Positions 27,532 through 36,083 of a stretch of DNA of 64,000 nucleotides are shown one piece after another (within the stretch, counting starts at the first letter, position 1; the number at the start of each line of letters is the position of its first letter). The notes beneath the pieces were generated by a model that was not told the DNA's origin, did no database searches, and saw only the letters and a program-made list of their open reading frames with translations. This DNA is from Chitinophaga pinensis. GTDB taxonomy: Bacteria > Bacteroidota > Bacteroidia > Chitinophagales > CAMDFR01. The DNA lies in the NCBI GenBank assembly GCA_945860705.1, contig CAMART010000006.1, positions 62,001-126,000 on the forward strand, written 5' to 3'. The translations under genes and the position numbers were made by a program.

Positions 27532-29154
27532 CTATGGTTCAATAATAATTTTTTGGATAGATTTAGTACTGCTTGTTTCTAATATTAAGATAAATTCTAA
27601 GCCGTTTTCTAAATTTCTTATTGGTTTTTCAAAATAGTTGTTGCCTATTTTTAATCCTTCTAGAATCTCAGTATCAATTAGTCTTCCATACATATCATAC
27701 ATACTTAGTTTAGTAGTTTCTAATTTGTCCATATTAAATTGCAAATATAGTACACCTCTATTTGGGTTTGGATATACTTGAAGTTTTAAAGAATTTGTAC
27801 TTTGAGTATTTACTTGGTCTATTCCTACTTCGGTATTCTTTATTAAATAAACTTTAAATATTTGACTACTTGATGAACTTTGTGTTCCTGTATTTATAAA
27901 AAAAATATTTGGAGCACTACTATTTATACCACCATATATATAGCCAATAAGTGTGGTGTCATTCAGAATACTATCCAATTTCAATACGCCATTTTTATAT
28001 CGTGCTAGGCTTTCTATTGGAATATATTCTGCACCAGCACCTAAATATTCAGGCATTTGTATAGGAAGCTTATATTCAGTCATGAGCCCACTTGCATCTC
28101 TTGTTACTCTAGCTATTGTTTTTACAAAAGGAACATTATTATTTTGAACCAATACACCCATGCTATCATAGTATTGAGCAATTCCTCCAAAAAATACAGT
28201 ATGCATTTGATTATTCGTAGCATCGTATATAGGCACATTTGCACAGTGATAATGATTATAGTATTGAGTAAATGAAGTATTCAGTACATAATTTGTACTA
28301 TCTATATTTACTGCACTTAGGTATGGAAGATCAATATCATATTGAAATACTCCAGAGAAAGCTGTGATACCTTCTTCTCCACTTGGTAATATTTGTGGAG
28401 TTGCATTATAATCTCTTCTATGAAGGGTTACGGTATCTATAAAAGATGGTAAATGATTTATAGTGATAGAAGTTCCATCGTCATTAATTATAAATTTTCT
28501 TATTGCATTTGTATATTCTTGAAAAAATCCTGGTCCATGAGTAGGTCCCATTGGATTATATCTACCTATAAATTTTTGTCCACCTATCAAGTAATAAGTG
28601 TTATTTATTTTTTCTAATCGTCCACCTGTTACAGTAAATTTCGAATCATTTATTTGTCTAAAAAAGCTAGTAAAACTATTGCTAGTAATAATAGCATTGA
28701 TAGTAGCTGGAACGTCTATAGCTACCAATCCTGAGTATGTGATATGGTCGCCAGCGGTAGCACTATATCCATAACCACCAATAACATATAGATATTGTCC
28801 CGATTGATAAAACTCCATGTTGGTAGCACTTAATTGTTCTTTTATGTTTGTAGGTAAAGTATTTATTGACGCACTCCATTTTTGTTGTGCTATAGGGTCT
28901 ATTACTATTATTTGATTATTATTTCCAGATGCATCAAATGAAGCAAAAGGTTGTCTTTGATGTAACCCATCCAATCTACCTCCGATGATCAGCCATTTGC
29001 CATCATGTTGGCCAAAAGCATAAGATTGTATACCTCCCAATCCTGCTATACTCATAGGTTCGATTTTCATGCTAAAAGGTGCACTTTGACCAAAAAAAGT
29101 AAGCGAATAAAACATCATTAATAAAAGTGTAATATGAAGTGTATATCTTTTCAT
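27532..29154 (-). CDS. Secreted Kelch-like beta-propeller protein with T9SS signal
   Basis: The start is the ATG at 29154 (a TTG six bases earlier is less likely), giving 540 residues with a signal peptide ending LTFFGQ. Residues about 20-440 contain repeated Kelch-like pairs such as KWLIIGGRLDG, YLYVIGGYGYS, YYLIGGQKFIGRYN and VFFGGIAQYY, each spaced about 50-70 residues, which fits a beta-propeller. The C-terminus (LQVYPNPNRGVLYLQFN to SIQKIIIEP) is a T9SS sorting domain. The role is unknown; such propellers bind sugars or proteins at the cell surface. A TAnnTTTG box lies 17 nt upstream. Confidence 0.82.
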   Translation of the reverse strand: MKRYTLHITLLLMMFYSLTFFGQSAPFSMKIEPMSIAGLGGIQSYAFGQHDGKWLIIGGRLDGLHQRQPFASFDASGNNNQIIVIDPIAQQKWSASINTLPTNIKEQLSATNMEFYQSGQYLYVIGGYGYSATAGDHITYSGLVAIDVPATINAIITSNSFTSFFRQINDSKFTVTGGRLEKINNTYYLIGGQKFIGRYNPMGPTHGPGFFQEYTNAIRKFIINDDGTSITINHLPSFIDTVTLHRRDYNATPQILPSGEEGITAFSGVFQYDIDLPYLSAVNIDSTNYVLNTSFTQYYNHYHCANVPIYDATNNQMHTVFFGGIAQYYDSMGVLVQNNNVPFVKTIARVTRDASGLMTEYKLPIQMPEYLGAGAEYIPIESLARYKNGVLKLDSILNDTTLIGYIYGGINSSAPNIFFINTGTQSSSSSQIFKVYLIKNTEVGIDQVNTQSTNSLKLQVYPNPNRGVLYLQFNMDKLETTKLSMYDMYGRLIDTEILEGLKIGNNYFEKPIRNLENGLEFILILETSSTKSIQKIIIEP

Positions 29155-29170
29155 TTTCAATAATTTTATG

Positions 29171-29178
29171 CAAAGTTA
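29171..29178 (-). promoter_or_regulatory. Bacteroidota -7 promoter box (TAACTTTG) for the Kelch-like gene
   Basis: On the minus strand TAACTTTG matches TAnnTTTG. It supports the ATG at 29154 as start, since transcription would begin near 29165. Confidence 0.6.
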
Positions 29179-29192
29179 ATGATAAAATAAAA

Positions 29193-29222
29193 AGCCATTT
29201 GTAACATATATTACAAATGGCT
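29193..29222 (-). terminator. Terminator after the persulfide dioxygenase gene
   Basis: A 12-bp stem (29193-29204 with 29211-29222) with a 6-nt loop is followed on the minus strand by T-rich sequence. The stem also contains GTAA and TTAC half-sites, so an operator role for the next gene is an alternative. Confidence 0.7.
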
Positions 29223-29241
29223 ATATATATTTTAAAAAATT

Positions 29242-30657
29242 TTAAACACTCATCATTTTACTTTGACATACAAAATCAGTTTTAGGAATACTAGTATTAG
29301 CGATTTCTTTAAAACCTCCTTCTACTTCGCTGAAATTTCTAATGCCTCTAGCTTGTAGTATGGAAGCACCTATCATACTTCTATATCCTCCTTGACAATG
29401 TATATAAAAGTGTTGATCAGTATCTATATTATTTATCCATTCATTGATAAATGATAGAGGTTTGTTATATGCTTCATCTATATGTTCGGCAGTATATTCA
29501 GATTCTTTTCTTATATCAAATACTACAGATTCTTTTGGTTTAAATTCGGCTTCAAATTGTTTAGCAGTTATTCTATTTACAGTATCTATTTCTTTATTGG
29601 CATCTATCCAAGTCTTCACTCCACCTTTTAAATACCCAAGTACATTATCAAAACCAACACGTGCTAGCCTTGTTATAGATTCTTCTTCCATTCCATCTTC
29701 GCACACCAAAAGAATATTTTGCTCTACATCACCTATCAATGCACCTACCCATGGAGCAAAATCTCCTTTGATACCTATATTCACACTTGATGGAATAAAT
29801 CCTTTTGCAAATACATCTGCACTTCTTGTATCAAGTATCAATGCATCGGTTGTATCTGCAAGAGATTCAAATTCGATTGCATCTAATGCTACAAATCCTT
29901 TTTTCATTACCTCATCAAAACTTTTATAACCTTTTTTATTCATAGCTACATTCATTCCAAAATAGGCAGGTGGAGGCAATAAACCGTCAAGCACAGCTGT
30001 AATAAATGCTTCTTTATTGGGTTGGTTGAGAGCGTAGTTCATTCTTTTTTGATTTCCTAAGCTGTCTATTGTTTCCTTCATCATGTTTTTGCCACAGGCA
30101 CTTCCAGCTCCGTGTGCAGGATATACTGTGATATCATCTGCCAAAGGTAATATTTTCGTATAGATACTTGTATAAAGCATTCCAGCAAGTTCTTCTTGTG
30201 TCATACTTGCAGCTTTTTGAGCCAAATCAGGCCTTCCTACATCACCCAGAAATAAAGTATCGCCACTAAAAAGTGCTGTTTCTTTTCCTTGTTCATCTAT
30301 CAATAGATAACAACTACTTTCTACAGTATGTCCAGGTGTATGCAATACTCTTATTTTGATATTCCCTATTTGAAATTCTTGATTGTCTGTAGCTATGATA
30401 GCATCAAATTCAGGATTTGCTGTAGGTCCATAGACAATAGGAGCTCCAGTTTTTTTGCTTAAATCTATATGTCCACTTACAAAGTCTGCATGAAAGTGAG
30501 TCTCAAAAACAAATTTCAATTTCACATGATCTTTTTCTATTCTATTGATATATGGTTGTATCTCTCTCAATGGATCAATAATAGCAGCCTCTCCATTTGA
30601 AGTAATATAATATGCTCCTTGTGCTAAACATCCAGTATATATTTGTTCTATATTCAT
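29242..30657 (-). CDS. Persulfide dioxygenase-type MBL hydrolase fused to two rhodanese domains
   Basis: The 471-residue protein has three domains. Residues 1-235 are a glyoxalase-II-like metallo-beta-lactamase fold with THFHAD (His54, His56, Asp58), HTPGHT and FSGDTLFLGDVGRPDL, typical of ETHE1-like persulfide dioxygenases. Residues about 255-360 are a first rhodanese domain whose active loop CEDGMEEES departs from the usual pattern. Residues about 365-471 are a second rhodanese with the standard HCQGGYRS loop. CstB-like enzymes with this layout oxidise persulfides to thiosulfate or sulfite during sulfide detoxification in the cytoplasm. The upstream TauE/SafE gene, 69 nt away on the same strand, could export sulfite. 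A TAnnTTTG box at 30671-30678 gives it its own promoter. Confidence 0.9.
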   Translation of the reverse strand: MNIEQIYTGCLAQGAYYITSNGEAAIIDPLREIQPYINRIEKDHVKLKFVFETHFHADFVSGHIDLSKKTGAPIVYGPTANPEFDAIIATDNQEFQIGNIKIRVLHTPGHTVESSCYLLIDEQGKETALFSGDTLFLGDVGRPDLAQKAASMTQEELAGMLYTSIYTKILPLADDITVYPAHGAGSACGKNMMKETIDSLGNQKRMNYALNQPNKEAFITAVLDGLLPPPAYFGMNVAMNKKGYKSFDEVMKKGFVALDAIEFESLADTTDALILDTRSADVFAKGFIPSSVNIGIKGDFAPWVGALIGDVEQNILLVCEDGMEEESITRLARVGFDNVLGYLKGGVKTWIDANKEIDTVNRITAKQFEAEFKPKESVVFDIRKESEYTAEHIDEAYNKPLSFINEWINNIDTDQHFYIHCQGGYRSMIGASILQARGIRNFSEVEGGFKEIANTSIPKTDFVCQSKMMSV

Positions 30658-30670
30658 AATTGTGTTTTTA

Positions 30671-30678
30671 CAAAATTA
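30671..30678 (-). promoter_or_regulatory. Bacteroidota -7 promoter box (TAATTTTG) for the persulfide dioxygenase gene
   Basis: On the minus strand TAATTTTG fits TAnnTTTG, 14 nt before the ATG at 30657. Confidence 0.5.
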
Positions 30679-30726
30679 AAGTTAGAAAATTTATAACATT
30701 TATTTGAATAAATCTTATAATGTTTT

Positions 30727-31515
30727 TTATTTTAAAATAGTTTCTTGTATGATAACAAAAATCCCCATAATGAGAATAAACCAACCAAAAATTGGTTTAA
30801 GTCTAGAGCTGTCTATTTTTTTTGATATGATAGTGCCAATAAATAATCCTACAACAGCCAGTATGGATACATATGTTAATAGATGAATGTCTATTTTAAT
30901 ACCTTGCGTAATATCCCCAAAAAAACCAAATAAAGAATTGAACGCAATAATCAATAAAGATGTGCCAATAGCTTTGCGAATGCTAATGCCTGTAAAATAT
31001 ACTAGAGCAGGTATTATTAAAAAACCACCTCCAGCACCTAAGAAACCTGTAACTATACCTACAAGTAGTCCTATAAATATAAGTTTATATATATTAGGTG
31101 CTACTTTTGTTTCTAGTCTATTTGTTTTTTTTATCATAAAATAAGCAGATGCTATCATCAATATAGAAAATAATATCATCAAAAGCATATTAGAAGTAAT
31201 ATTCAATGCTCCAATTTTAAAAATAGTGCTAGGAATATATGGTAAAATTAATTTCCTGACTAAAAGTAAAGTTAATAGAGAAGGAATAGCAAAAGGAATA
31301 GCAGATTCAATATTTAAATTTCCCAGTTTATATTGTTTTATAGCGCCTATAAATGCTGTGATACCCACAATGAACAAAGAGTATGTAGTTGCTTCTTTTG
31401 GAGAAATATGAAATAGATAAACGAGTATAGGCAAACTTAATATACTCCCTCCTCCACCTATCAAACCTAAGGTGATGCCAATAAATATAGTGCTTAAATA
31501 GGCTAGAATTTCCAA
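30727..31515 (-). CDS. TauE/SafE family sulfite or anion exporter
   Basis: The 262-residue membrane protein has about eight helices and the family repeats GITLGLIGGGGSILSLPILVYLF near the N-terminus and VGIVTGFLGAGGGFLIIPALVYF at about residues 140-165, each followed by a KEAT/RKAIGTSL motif. TauE/SafE proteins move sulfite, sulfoacetate or related anions across the inner membrane. The start is TTG at 31515; an in-frame stop lies a few codons upstream and no ATG keeps the first helix intact. It belongs with the persulfide dioxygenase gene downstream. Confidence 0.85.
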   Translation of the reverse strand: MEILAYLSTIFIGITLGLIGGGGSILSLPILVYLFHISPKEATTYSLFIVGITAFIGAIKQYKLGNLNIESAIPFAIPSLLTLLLVRKLILPYIPSTIFKIGALNITSNMLLMILFSILMIASAYFMIKKTNRLETKVAPNIYKLIFIGLLVGIVTGFLGAGGGFLIIPALVYFTGISIRKAIGTSLLIIAFNSLFGFFGDITQGIKIDIHLLTYVSILAVVGLFIGTIISKKIDSSRLKPIFGWFILIMGIFVIIQETILK

Positions 31516-31563
31516 TTTATTTTAATTTAATTGCAAAGTTGAGAATATATTTCACTGTGAATG

Positions 31564-31579
31564 GTTACATATGTTACAT
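31564..31579. promoter_or_regulatory. Direct repeat GTTACAT-AT-GTTACAT in the divergent promoter region
   Basis: Two copies of GTTACAT, 2 nt apart, lie about 50 nt upstream of the TauE gene and about 65 nt before the DUF1214 gene. Repeats with 9-nt spacing suggest a regulator-binding site, possibly for a sulfur-stress regulator, but I recognise no named operator. Confidence 0.3.
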
Positions 31580-31645
31580 AGAACTTAGTATTTTTATTTA
31601 TTTATATATTTACAGAATTAAAATTTATAGTATATCAAAAAAGTA

Positions 31646-32809
31646 ATGATTTTCTTTTTATCCATTTTCAAAAAATGGAATCAACTTTTACTGAAAATAA
31701 AAGGGAAAACGGAAGCAGATATTCACGACGAAAGAATAGTGTCTGGTAAGGCATGGGAGGAATTTTGCGATACGCTGAAAGCAGCAGGAGCTTCTGTGTA
31801 TTTTGGCAATGCACCTACAGATGCATTTAATCAAGCAGAAGCATATAGGTATCTCACTCGTCTTACTCGAGCAGGTCTAGAAGCATTCGTAGAATATGCA
31901 GATCCTCAATTTCCTGTATTGAGATGTATGGTACACGAAACTGTAAAATTGGGTGCAGACAATCCAGATAATTATTATCAGAATGCACAGATTTCTGGTC
32001 AATATGAATATGTGATAAAAGGAAATAGAAATACGATTTTTTATTTAGGTTTTTTTACACAAAATGGAAGCTATGGTAGCACAGGAGGTCTCGCACCCTG
32101 CGGAGCACTTGAAGCAGAAGATATGATATTTGATGAAGATGGAAGCTTTGAGATTATATTGAGCAAAGAAAAGAAAGGGAAAAACTGGTTGAAAATAGAA
32201 GATACTACATCGCTTTTGATGGTTCGTCAAACATATAAAGATAGAGCAACTGAGAAGATTGCTTCTGTTGTGATTGAAAATATGGATGGAGCTTTAAAAC
32301 CTCAACCAATCACCGCTACAATGATAGATAATGGATTAAATATGGCGGGTACATTTGTTGCAGGGGCATCTATGTTATTTTCAAAATGGGCCAATGATTT
32401 TGAGAAACATACAAATAAGCTCCCTCAAATGAATCCTGCAAAATCTAATGCAGCAGGTGGCGATAAAAATATAGCCTATTATCATAGCTATTGGAAAGTA
32501 GAAAAAGATGAAGCATTAGTGATAAAAGTAAAACCACCAACTTGCAGAATGTGGAATTTTCAGCTGAATAATCATTGGATGGAATCATTAGATTATAGAT
32601 ATTTTACGATTCATGTAAATAGCCATACTGCAAAGTATAATGAAGATGGAAGTGTAGAAGTAGTGATTGCTCACGAAAATATTGGATTTGGTAATTGGAT
32701 AAATCCTACATCACATACCAGAGGAACTATGCTTTGGAGGTGGTGGTATGCTACTGAATTCCCAGAGCCGACTTGTTCTCTAATAAAACTTTGTGATTAT
32801 AAAATATAA
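31646..32809 (+). CDS. DUF1214 domain protein
   Basis: The 387-residue protein ends in a DUF1214 region: YHSYWKVEKDEALVIKVKPPTCRMWNFQLNNHWMESLDYRYFTIHVN, then NEDGSVEVVIAHENIGFGNWINPTSHTRGTMLWRWWYA. The N-terminal half (AYRYLTRLTRAGLEAFVEYADPQFP) is also typical of longer members. The domain has no proven activity. No signal peptide is visible, although the first residues are hydrophobic (MIFFLSIF). It starts a three-gene cassette with a sulfotransferase (next start one base after this stop) and an SDR, an arrangement that recalls actinobacterial lipid-degradation neighbourhoods. Confidence 0.8.
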   Translation: MIFFLSIFKKWNQLLLKIKGKTEADIHDERIVSGKAWEEFCDTLKAAGASVYFGNAPTDAFNQAEAYRYLTRLTRAGLEAFVEYADPQFPVLRCMVHETVKLGADNPDNYYQNAQISGQYEYVIKGNRNTIFYLGFFTQNGSYGSTGGLAPCGALEAEDMIFDEDGSFEIILSKEKKGKNWLKIEDTTSLLMVRQTYKDRATEKIASVVIENMDGALKPQPITATMIDNGLNMAGTFVAGASMLFSKWANDFEKHTNKLPQMNPAKSNAAGGDKNIAYYHSYWKVEKDEALVIKVKPPTCRMWNFQLNNHWMESLDYRYFTIHVNSHTAKYNEDGSVEVVIAHENIGFGNWINPTSHTRGTMLWRWWYATEFPEPTCSLIKLCDYKI

Positions 32810-32810
32810 T

Positions 32811-34010
32811 ATGCAAGCAACGAATAGACCTTTTTTGATAAAAGCATTTAATTTATTTAAAATTCCTTCATCATTGAATAGAGATGATTTATTAAATGTT
32901 GCTAAAAAGAAAACATCAATAACTGATTTTGATAATAAAGAATTTATTGAAGGATTTGAAATCTTACTTGATAGTATCAATAAAGAAGCACAACTTCATC
33001 CATTTGGTAAATTTATTACGAAACAAAGATTAATAAATGTTTTAGCCAATAGATTGAGAGTAGAAGAGTTGCTAAAAAAGCATCCAGAAATTTTAGAAAT
33101 AGAAATTAAAGAACCAATAATCATTACAGGACTACAAAGAACTGGAACTACTAGATTGCATAGATTATTGAGTTCTCATCCATCTATTAGGTCGCTCAAA
33201 TCTTGGGAAGCACTTAACCCTGTACCCTTAAAAAATGACCAATTCAATAAACAACGAATATCTTTTGCAAAGACTGCAGAGAAGGCATTGAAATATATGT
33301 CGCCAGAGTTTTTTTCAATACACCCTGTAGAACACGAAGCACCCGAAGAGGATATCTTGATAAATGATATGACATTTGTAAGTACAGTACCTGAGGCAAC
33401 TATGCACTTGCCTACATATGCATATTGGGTGCAAAATCAAAGCCATTTGGAGGCTTATCGGTATGTGAAAAAAATATTACAAATTCTTACTTGTCAAAAT
33501 CCAAATACTCGATGGGTATTAAAAACACCACAATATTTAGAGTTTTTAGAGGAAGCTAATATGGTTTTTCCTGATGCGAAATTTATACATACATATAGAG
33601 ATCCTTTGAAAGTTTTACCTTCTTTTTTTAGTATGGTCTACCATAGTAGAAAAATATTTTCAAATCATGTAAGTACTACACAATCTGCAAGACATTGGTT
33701 AACTAAAAATAGTTATATGATGAAGAAGGCTATGCACTATTGGAGTACAAATTCATCAACCAATACGATACATGTTTCTTACTATGATATGCTATCAAAT
33801 CCTATTGAAGAAATGAAAAAAATATATTCGTTCGTTGGTTTAGATTTTGATGCTACTGCTCAAAAAAACCTGCAAGATGTTGACCAAGAAAATAAGCAAA
33901 ATAAATACGGAGTGCATAAATATGCTTTGTCAGATTTTAATTTGACAAAAGAGGATATAGAAAAAGAATTTGAATTATATAGAACTACATTTAAGATTCC
34001 TTATGAGTAA
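32811..34010 (+). CDS. Sulfotransferase family protein
   Basis: With the ATG at 32811 the protein has 399 residues. The PAPS-binding P-loop-like motif is IITGLQRTGTTRLHRLLSSHPSIRSLKSWEALNPVP (GxxRTGTT), followed by HEAPEEDI, WVLKTPQYLEF and FIHTYRDPLKVLPSFFSM, which holds the 3'-phosphate-binding RDP and Ser. It should transfer sulfate from PAPS to a hydroxyl acceptor, or belong to the diverged branch found with DUF1214 genes whose substrate is unknown. A GTG at 32793 could extend it by six residues. Its stop overlaps the SDR start (ATGAGTAA). Confidence 0.87.
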   Translation: MQATNRPFLIKAFNLFKIPSSLNRDDLLNVAKKKTSITDFDNKEFIEGFEILLDSINKEAQLHPFGKFITKQRLINVLANRLRVEELLKKHPEILEIEIKEPIIITGLQRTGTTRLHRLLSSHPSIRSLKSWEALNPVPLKNDQFNKQRISFAKTAEKALKYMSPEFFSIHPVEHEAPEEDILINDMTFVSTVPEATMHLPTYAYWVQNQSHLEAYRYVKKILQILTCQNPNTRWVLKTPQYLEFLEEANMVFPDAKFIHTYRDPLKVLPSFFSMVYHSRKIFSNHVSTTQSARHWLTKNSYMMKKAMHYWSTNSSTNTIHVSYYDMLSNPIEEMKKIYSFVGLDFDATAQKNLQDVDQENKQNKYGVHKYALSDFNLTKEDIEKEFELYRTTFKIPYE

Positions 34011-34977
34011 TCAAGCAAAATATGACAATCCTTTCAAAGCTACTTTGAATGGTGTTTTAGATTTATTTAAAAAACAAATACCAATTGGTAAGCTCCATAA
34101 TGATGAAAGACTAGATGGTAAAACGTGTATGGTCACAGGAGCAAATTCTGGTCTTGGGTATGCTGTAGCTGTTCAGATGGCTCAACGTGGAGCTCACGTG
34201 ATTATGGCTTGTAGAAGTGGAATACCAAATGCTGGCGAACAAGCAAAATCTGACTCTGGTTCAAATAATATAGAAATGATGTCAGTAGATTTGAGCGATT
34301 TAGAAAGTATAGATAGATTTGTAGAGCAACTAAAAATTAAAAACATAACAATAGATATTTGTGTGTTTAATGCTGCAGTAGTTCCTTCTGGATCTCATAA
34401 AACCCAAAGTGGATTTGATCAAATGTTTTTAGTAAATTATCTTTCTACTTTTAAATTAGCAAATGCTTTAATCAATAATGCTATTATTAATAAAAATGTA
34501 GGTAATGCGCCACGTATTATATTTGTTTCTTCAGAATCTCATAGAACAAATCAAGAAATAAATTTTGATAACTTTGGTATATATGAAGAATATACTATGA
34601 GTAAAGTAATAGCACTTTATGGCTACTACAAATTGATGTTAACTACATTTGCAATAGAACTCTCAAAAAGAATAAATACTTCCGATGTGCAAATTTCTGT
34701 ATTTGCGTTATGTCCTGGGCCAGTCAACTCAAATATTGCGAAAGCAGCACCAAAAATATTTATGCCATTATTAAAATTTATTTTTAAAATATTTTTCAAA
34801 GATCCCAAAGATGCAGCTGAGCCTGTGATATATTTAGCTTGTTCCAAATCATTACAAAACAAAACAGGCTTGTATTTGCACTTGATGCAAGAAAAAAGTG
34901 TAGACATAAAAGCACTCAATCCAGAAAATGGTCGGAAGTTATGGGAAGCCTCTGAAAATTTAATTAAGAATTACTAA
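34003..34977 (+). CDS. Short-chain dehydrogenase/reductase
   Basis: With ATG 34003 the protein has 324 residues. The NAD(P)-binding motif is TGANSGLG, followed by NAAV (N-x-A-x), the catalytic Ser region FVSSESH, and YGYYK as the Tyr-x-x-x-Lys pair. The layout resembles retinol dehydrogenase or WW-domain oxidoreductase-like SDRs, with PGPV after the last strand. It oxidises or reduces an unknown alcohol/ketone. It overlaps the sulfotransferase stop by 8 nt, so translation is coupled; an earlier TTG at 33970 is unlikely. The last codons carry a 14-bp unit that is repeated in tandem just past the stop. Confidence 0.87.
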   Translation: MSNQAKYDNPFKATLNGVLDLFKKQIPIGKLHNDERLDGKTCMVTGANSGLGYAVAVQMAQRGAHVIMACRSGIPNAGEQAKSDSGSNNIEMMSVDLSDLESIDRFVEQLKIKNITIDICVFNAAVVPSGSHKTQSGFDQMFLVNYLSTFKLANALINNAIINKNVGNAPRIIFVSSESHRTNQEINFDNFGIYEEYTMSKVIALYGYYKLMLTTFAIELSKRINTSDVQISVFALCPGPVNSNIAKAAPKIFMPLLKFIFKIFFKDPKDAAEPVIYLACSKSLQNKTGLYLHLMQEKSVDIKALNPENGRKLWEASENLIKNY

Positions 34978-34988
34978 TTAAGAATTAC
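34961..34988. repeat. Tandem 14-bp repeat spanning the SDR stop codon
   Basis: TAATTAAGAATTAC occurs at 34961-34974 and again at 34975-34988. The first copy encodes the last residues of the SDR gene. Confidence 0.8.
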
Positions 34989-35026
34989 TAATTTTTCACA
35001 CCAAGGCGAGACTAATTTTTAATGTA

Positions 35027-35042
35027 TAATTCTTAATTATTA
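35027..35042. repeat. AT-rich 16-bp direct repeat, left of the four-helix-bundle gene
   Basis: TAATTCTTAATTATTA here is identical to 35505-35520, 478 bp away, and its core is the reverse complement of the repeat at 34961-34988. The two copies bracket the four-helix-bundle gene. Confidence 0.7.
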
Positions 35043-35398
35043 GTATTATTTCGTTTAAATGAGATTTGAATACTTGATAGAATTTTACATATTTCCTCAA
35101 TGTCATTATTGAAATTCAATTTCTGTTCTTCAGATAAGTAATTTGTCGCGATTAGTAGTTTTATCCAATAGTTTGTTTCTCTAGCTTCTTTATATGATAT
35201 ACTAATTTTATGAATGAAATCTTTAGAAGATTGAGCGCCAATAGCTTCTTCTACATTTGCTCCAATAGAAGTACCACTTCTTAGGAGTTGTTTTGACATC
35301 ACAAATTCTTTCTTATCATTTATTAAGTAGTTATACAAATGAATGATTTTTATTGCAAAATCAAAACTTTTTTCTTGAATGATATTGTTTGTCTTCAT
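35033..35398 (-). CDS. Four-helix bundle protein (S23 / rRNA intervening-sequence family)
   Basis: The 121-residue protein matches the family in size and motifs: FDFAIKIIHLYNYL, MSKQLLRSGTSIGANVEEAIGAQSSKDFIHKISISYKEARETNYWIKLL. These four-helix proteins were first seen encoded inside 23S rRNA intervening sequences; free-standing copies are widespread in Bacteroidota, often near mobile elements, and related folds serve as diversity-generating retroelement partners. No reverse transcriptase is in the window. Identical 16-bp AT-rich repeats lie on both sides, which suggests the gene arrived as a small cassette. Function unknown. Confidence 0.87.
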   Translation of the reverse strand: MKTNNIIQEKSFDFAIKIIHLYNYLINDKKEFVMSKQLLRSGTSIGANVEEAIGAQSSKDFIHKISISYKEARETNYWIKLLIATNYLSEEQKLNFNNDIEEICKILSSIQISFKRNNTNN

Positions 35399-35504
35399 TA
35401 GATGAGTATAATTAACACAAAATTAATAATTTTACATATCCAATTCTATCATATAATTATTAATTCTTAAGTTTATTTTATAATTATTTACGTTATTACA
35501 TGAG

Positions 35505-35520
35505 TAATTCTTAATTATTA
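35505..35520. repeat. AT-rich 16-bp direct repeat, right of the four-helix-bundle gene
   Basis: Identical to 35027-35042. The surrounding 35500-35540 is a cluster of related TAATT motifs. Confidence 0.7.
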
Positions 35521-35528
35521 ATTTTTAA

Positions 35529-35969
35529 TTAGTAATTAGATTTGTCTTCTGCATAAGTTTTTAATCCATGCGCTATACTATCAAATCCTTTTTGAATTTT
35601 ATCTCGATACATCAGCATCACTAATGGAACTAAAATGCCCCAAAATTTATCATAAGTATAATACTTAGTTTGTGTAGGACTTATTTCAGTAAGGATTTGA
35701 GCACGTTCAGTTTTTACTGGGAAAGGAGAAGAGATACCCCAAGCTACAGATTCATATTCTTTTACCCAAAGTATTTGCTCTTTTTGCTTGATGATTTTAT
35801 TATCAAGGTTCATATTTACATGCAAAACTATATCGCTTTCTACTTCAAAATTTGTTTCAATTTTAGGAGTAAAAGGATTCCATAGATGATACTTATCCTT
35901 ATCCATTAGTATCTCCCAAATCACTTTTTTCGGTGCATTGATAATGATTTCAGATTGTATGATTTGCAT
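35529..35969 (-). CDS. SRPBCC (START-like) domain protein
   Basis: The 146-residue protein begins QIIQSEIIINAPKKVIWEILMDKDKYHLWNPFTP, the usual opening of polyketide cyclase-like SRPBCC proteins, with the long C-terminal helix MLMYRDKIQKGFDSIAHGLKTYAE. These proteins bind hydrophobic ligands in a deep pocket; the ligand cannot be told. It is probably a single-gene unit. The hairpin at 36032-36062 separates it from mnmE. Confidence 0.82.
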   Translation of the reverse strand: MQIIQSEIIINAPKKVIWEILMDKDKYHLWNPFTPKIETNFEVESDIVLHVNMNLDNKIIKQKEQILWVKEYESVAWGISSPFPVKTERAQILTEISPTQTKYYTYDKFWGILVPLVMLMYRDKIQKGFDSIAHGLKTYAEDKSNY

Positions 35970-36022
35970 TGATTAAGATTTTTTAATTTTAAAATACACG
36001 TTATTTTTTTGTAATATCTAAT

Positions 36023-36070
36023 TTATAACCCGCGGAATCTTGTATTTTTTTTGAGATTCCGCAGGCTATA
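36023..36070 (-). repeat. Imperfect hairpin between mnmE and the SRPBCC gene
   Basis: GCGGAATCT (36032-36040) pairs perfectly with AGATTCCGC (36054-36062), and the outer TTATAACC pairs with GGCTATAA with one mismatch. The G+C content is higher than in the neighbourhood, as in REP-like palindromes. It could end the mnmE transcript. Confidence 0.6.
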
Positions 36071-36083
36071 ACCAATTATATAT

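Noticed and set aside
35033-35398. Diversity-generating retroelement because of the four-helix (Avd-like) protein
   Set aside because: No reverse transcriptase, template repeat or variable repeat is seen within the window.
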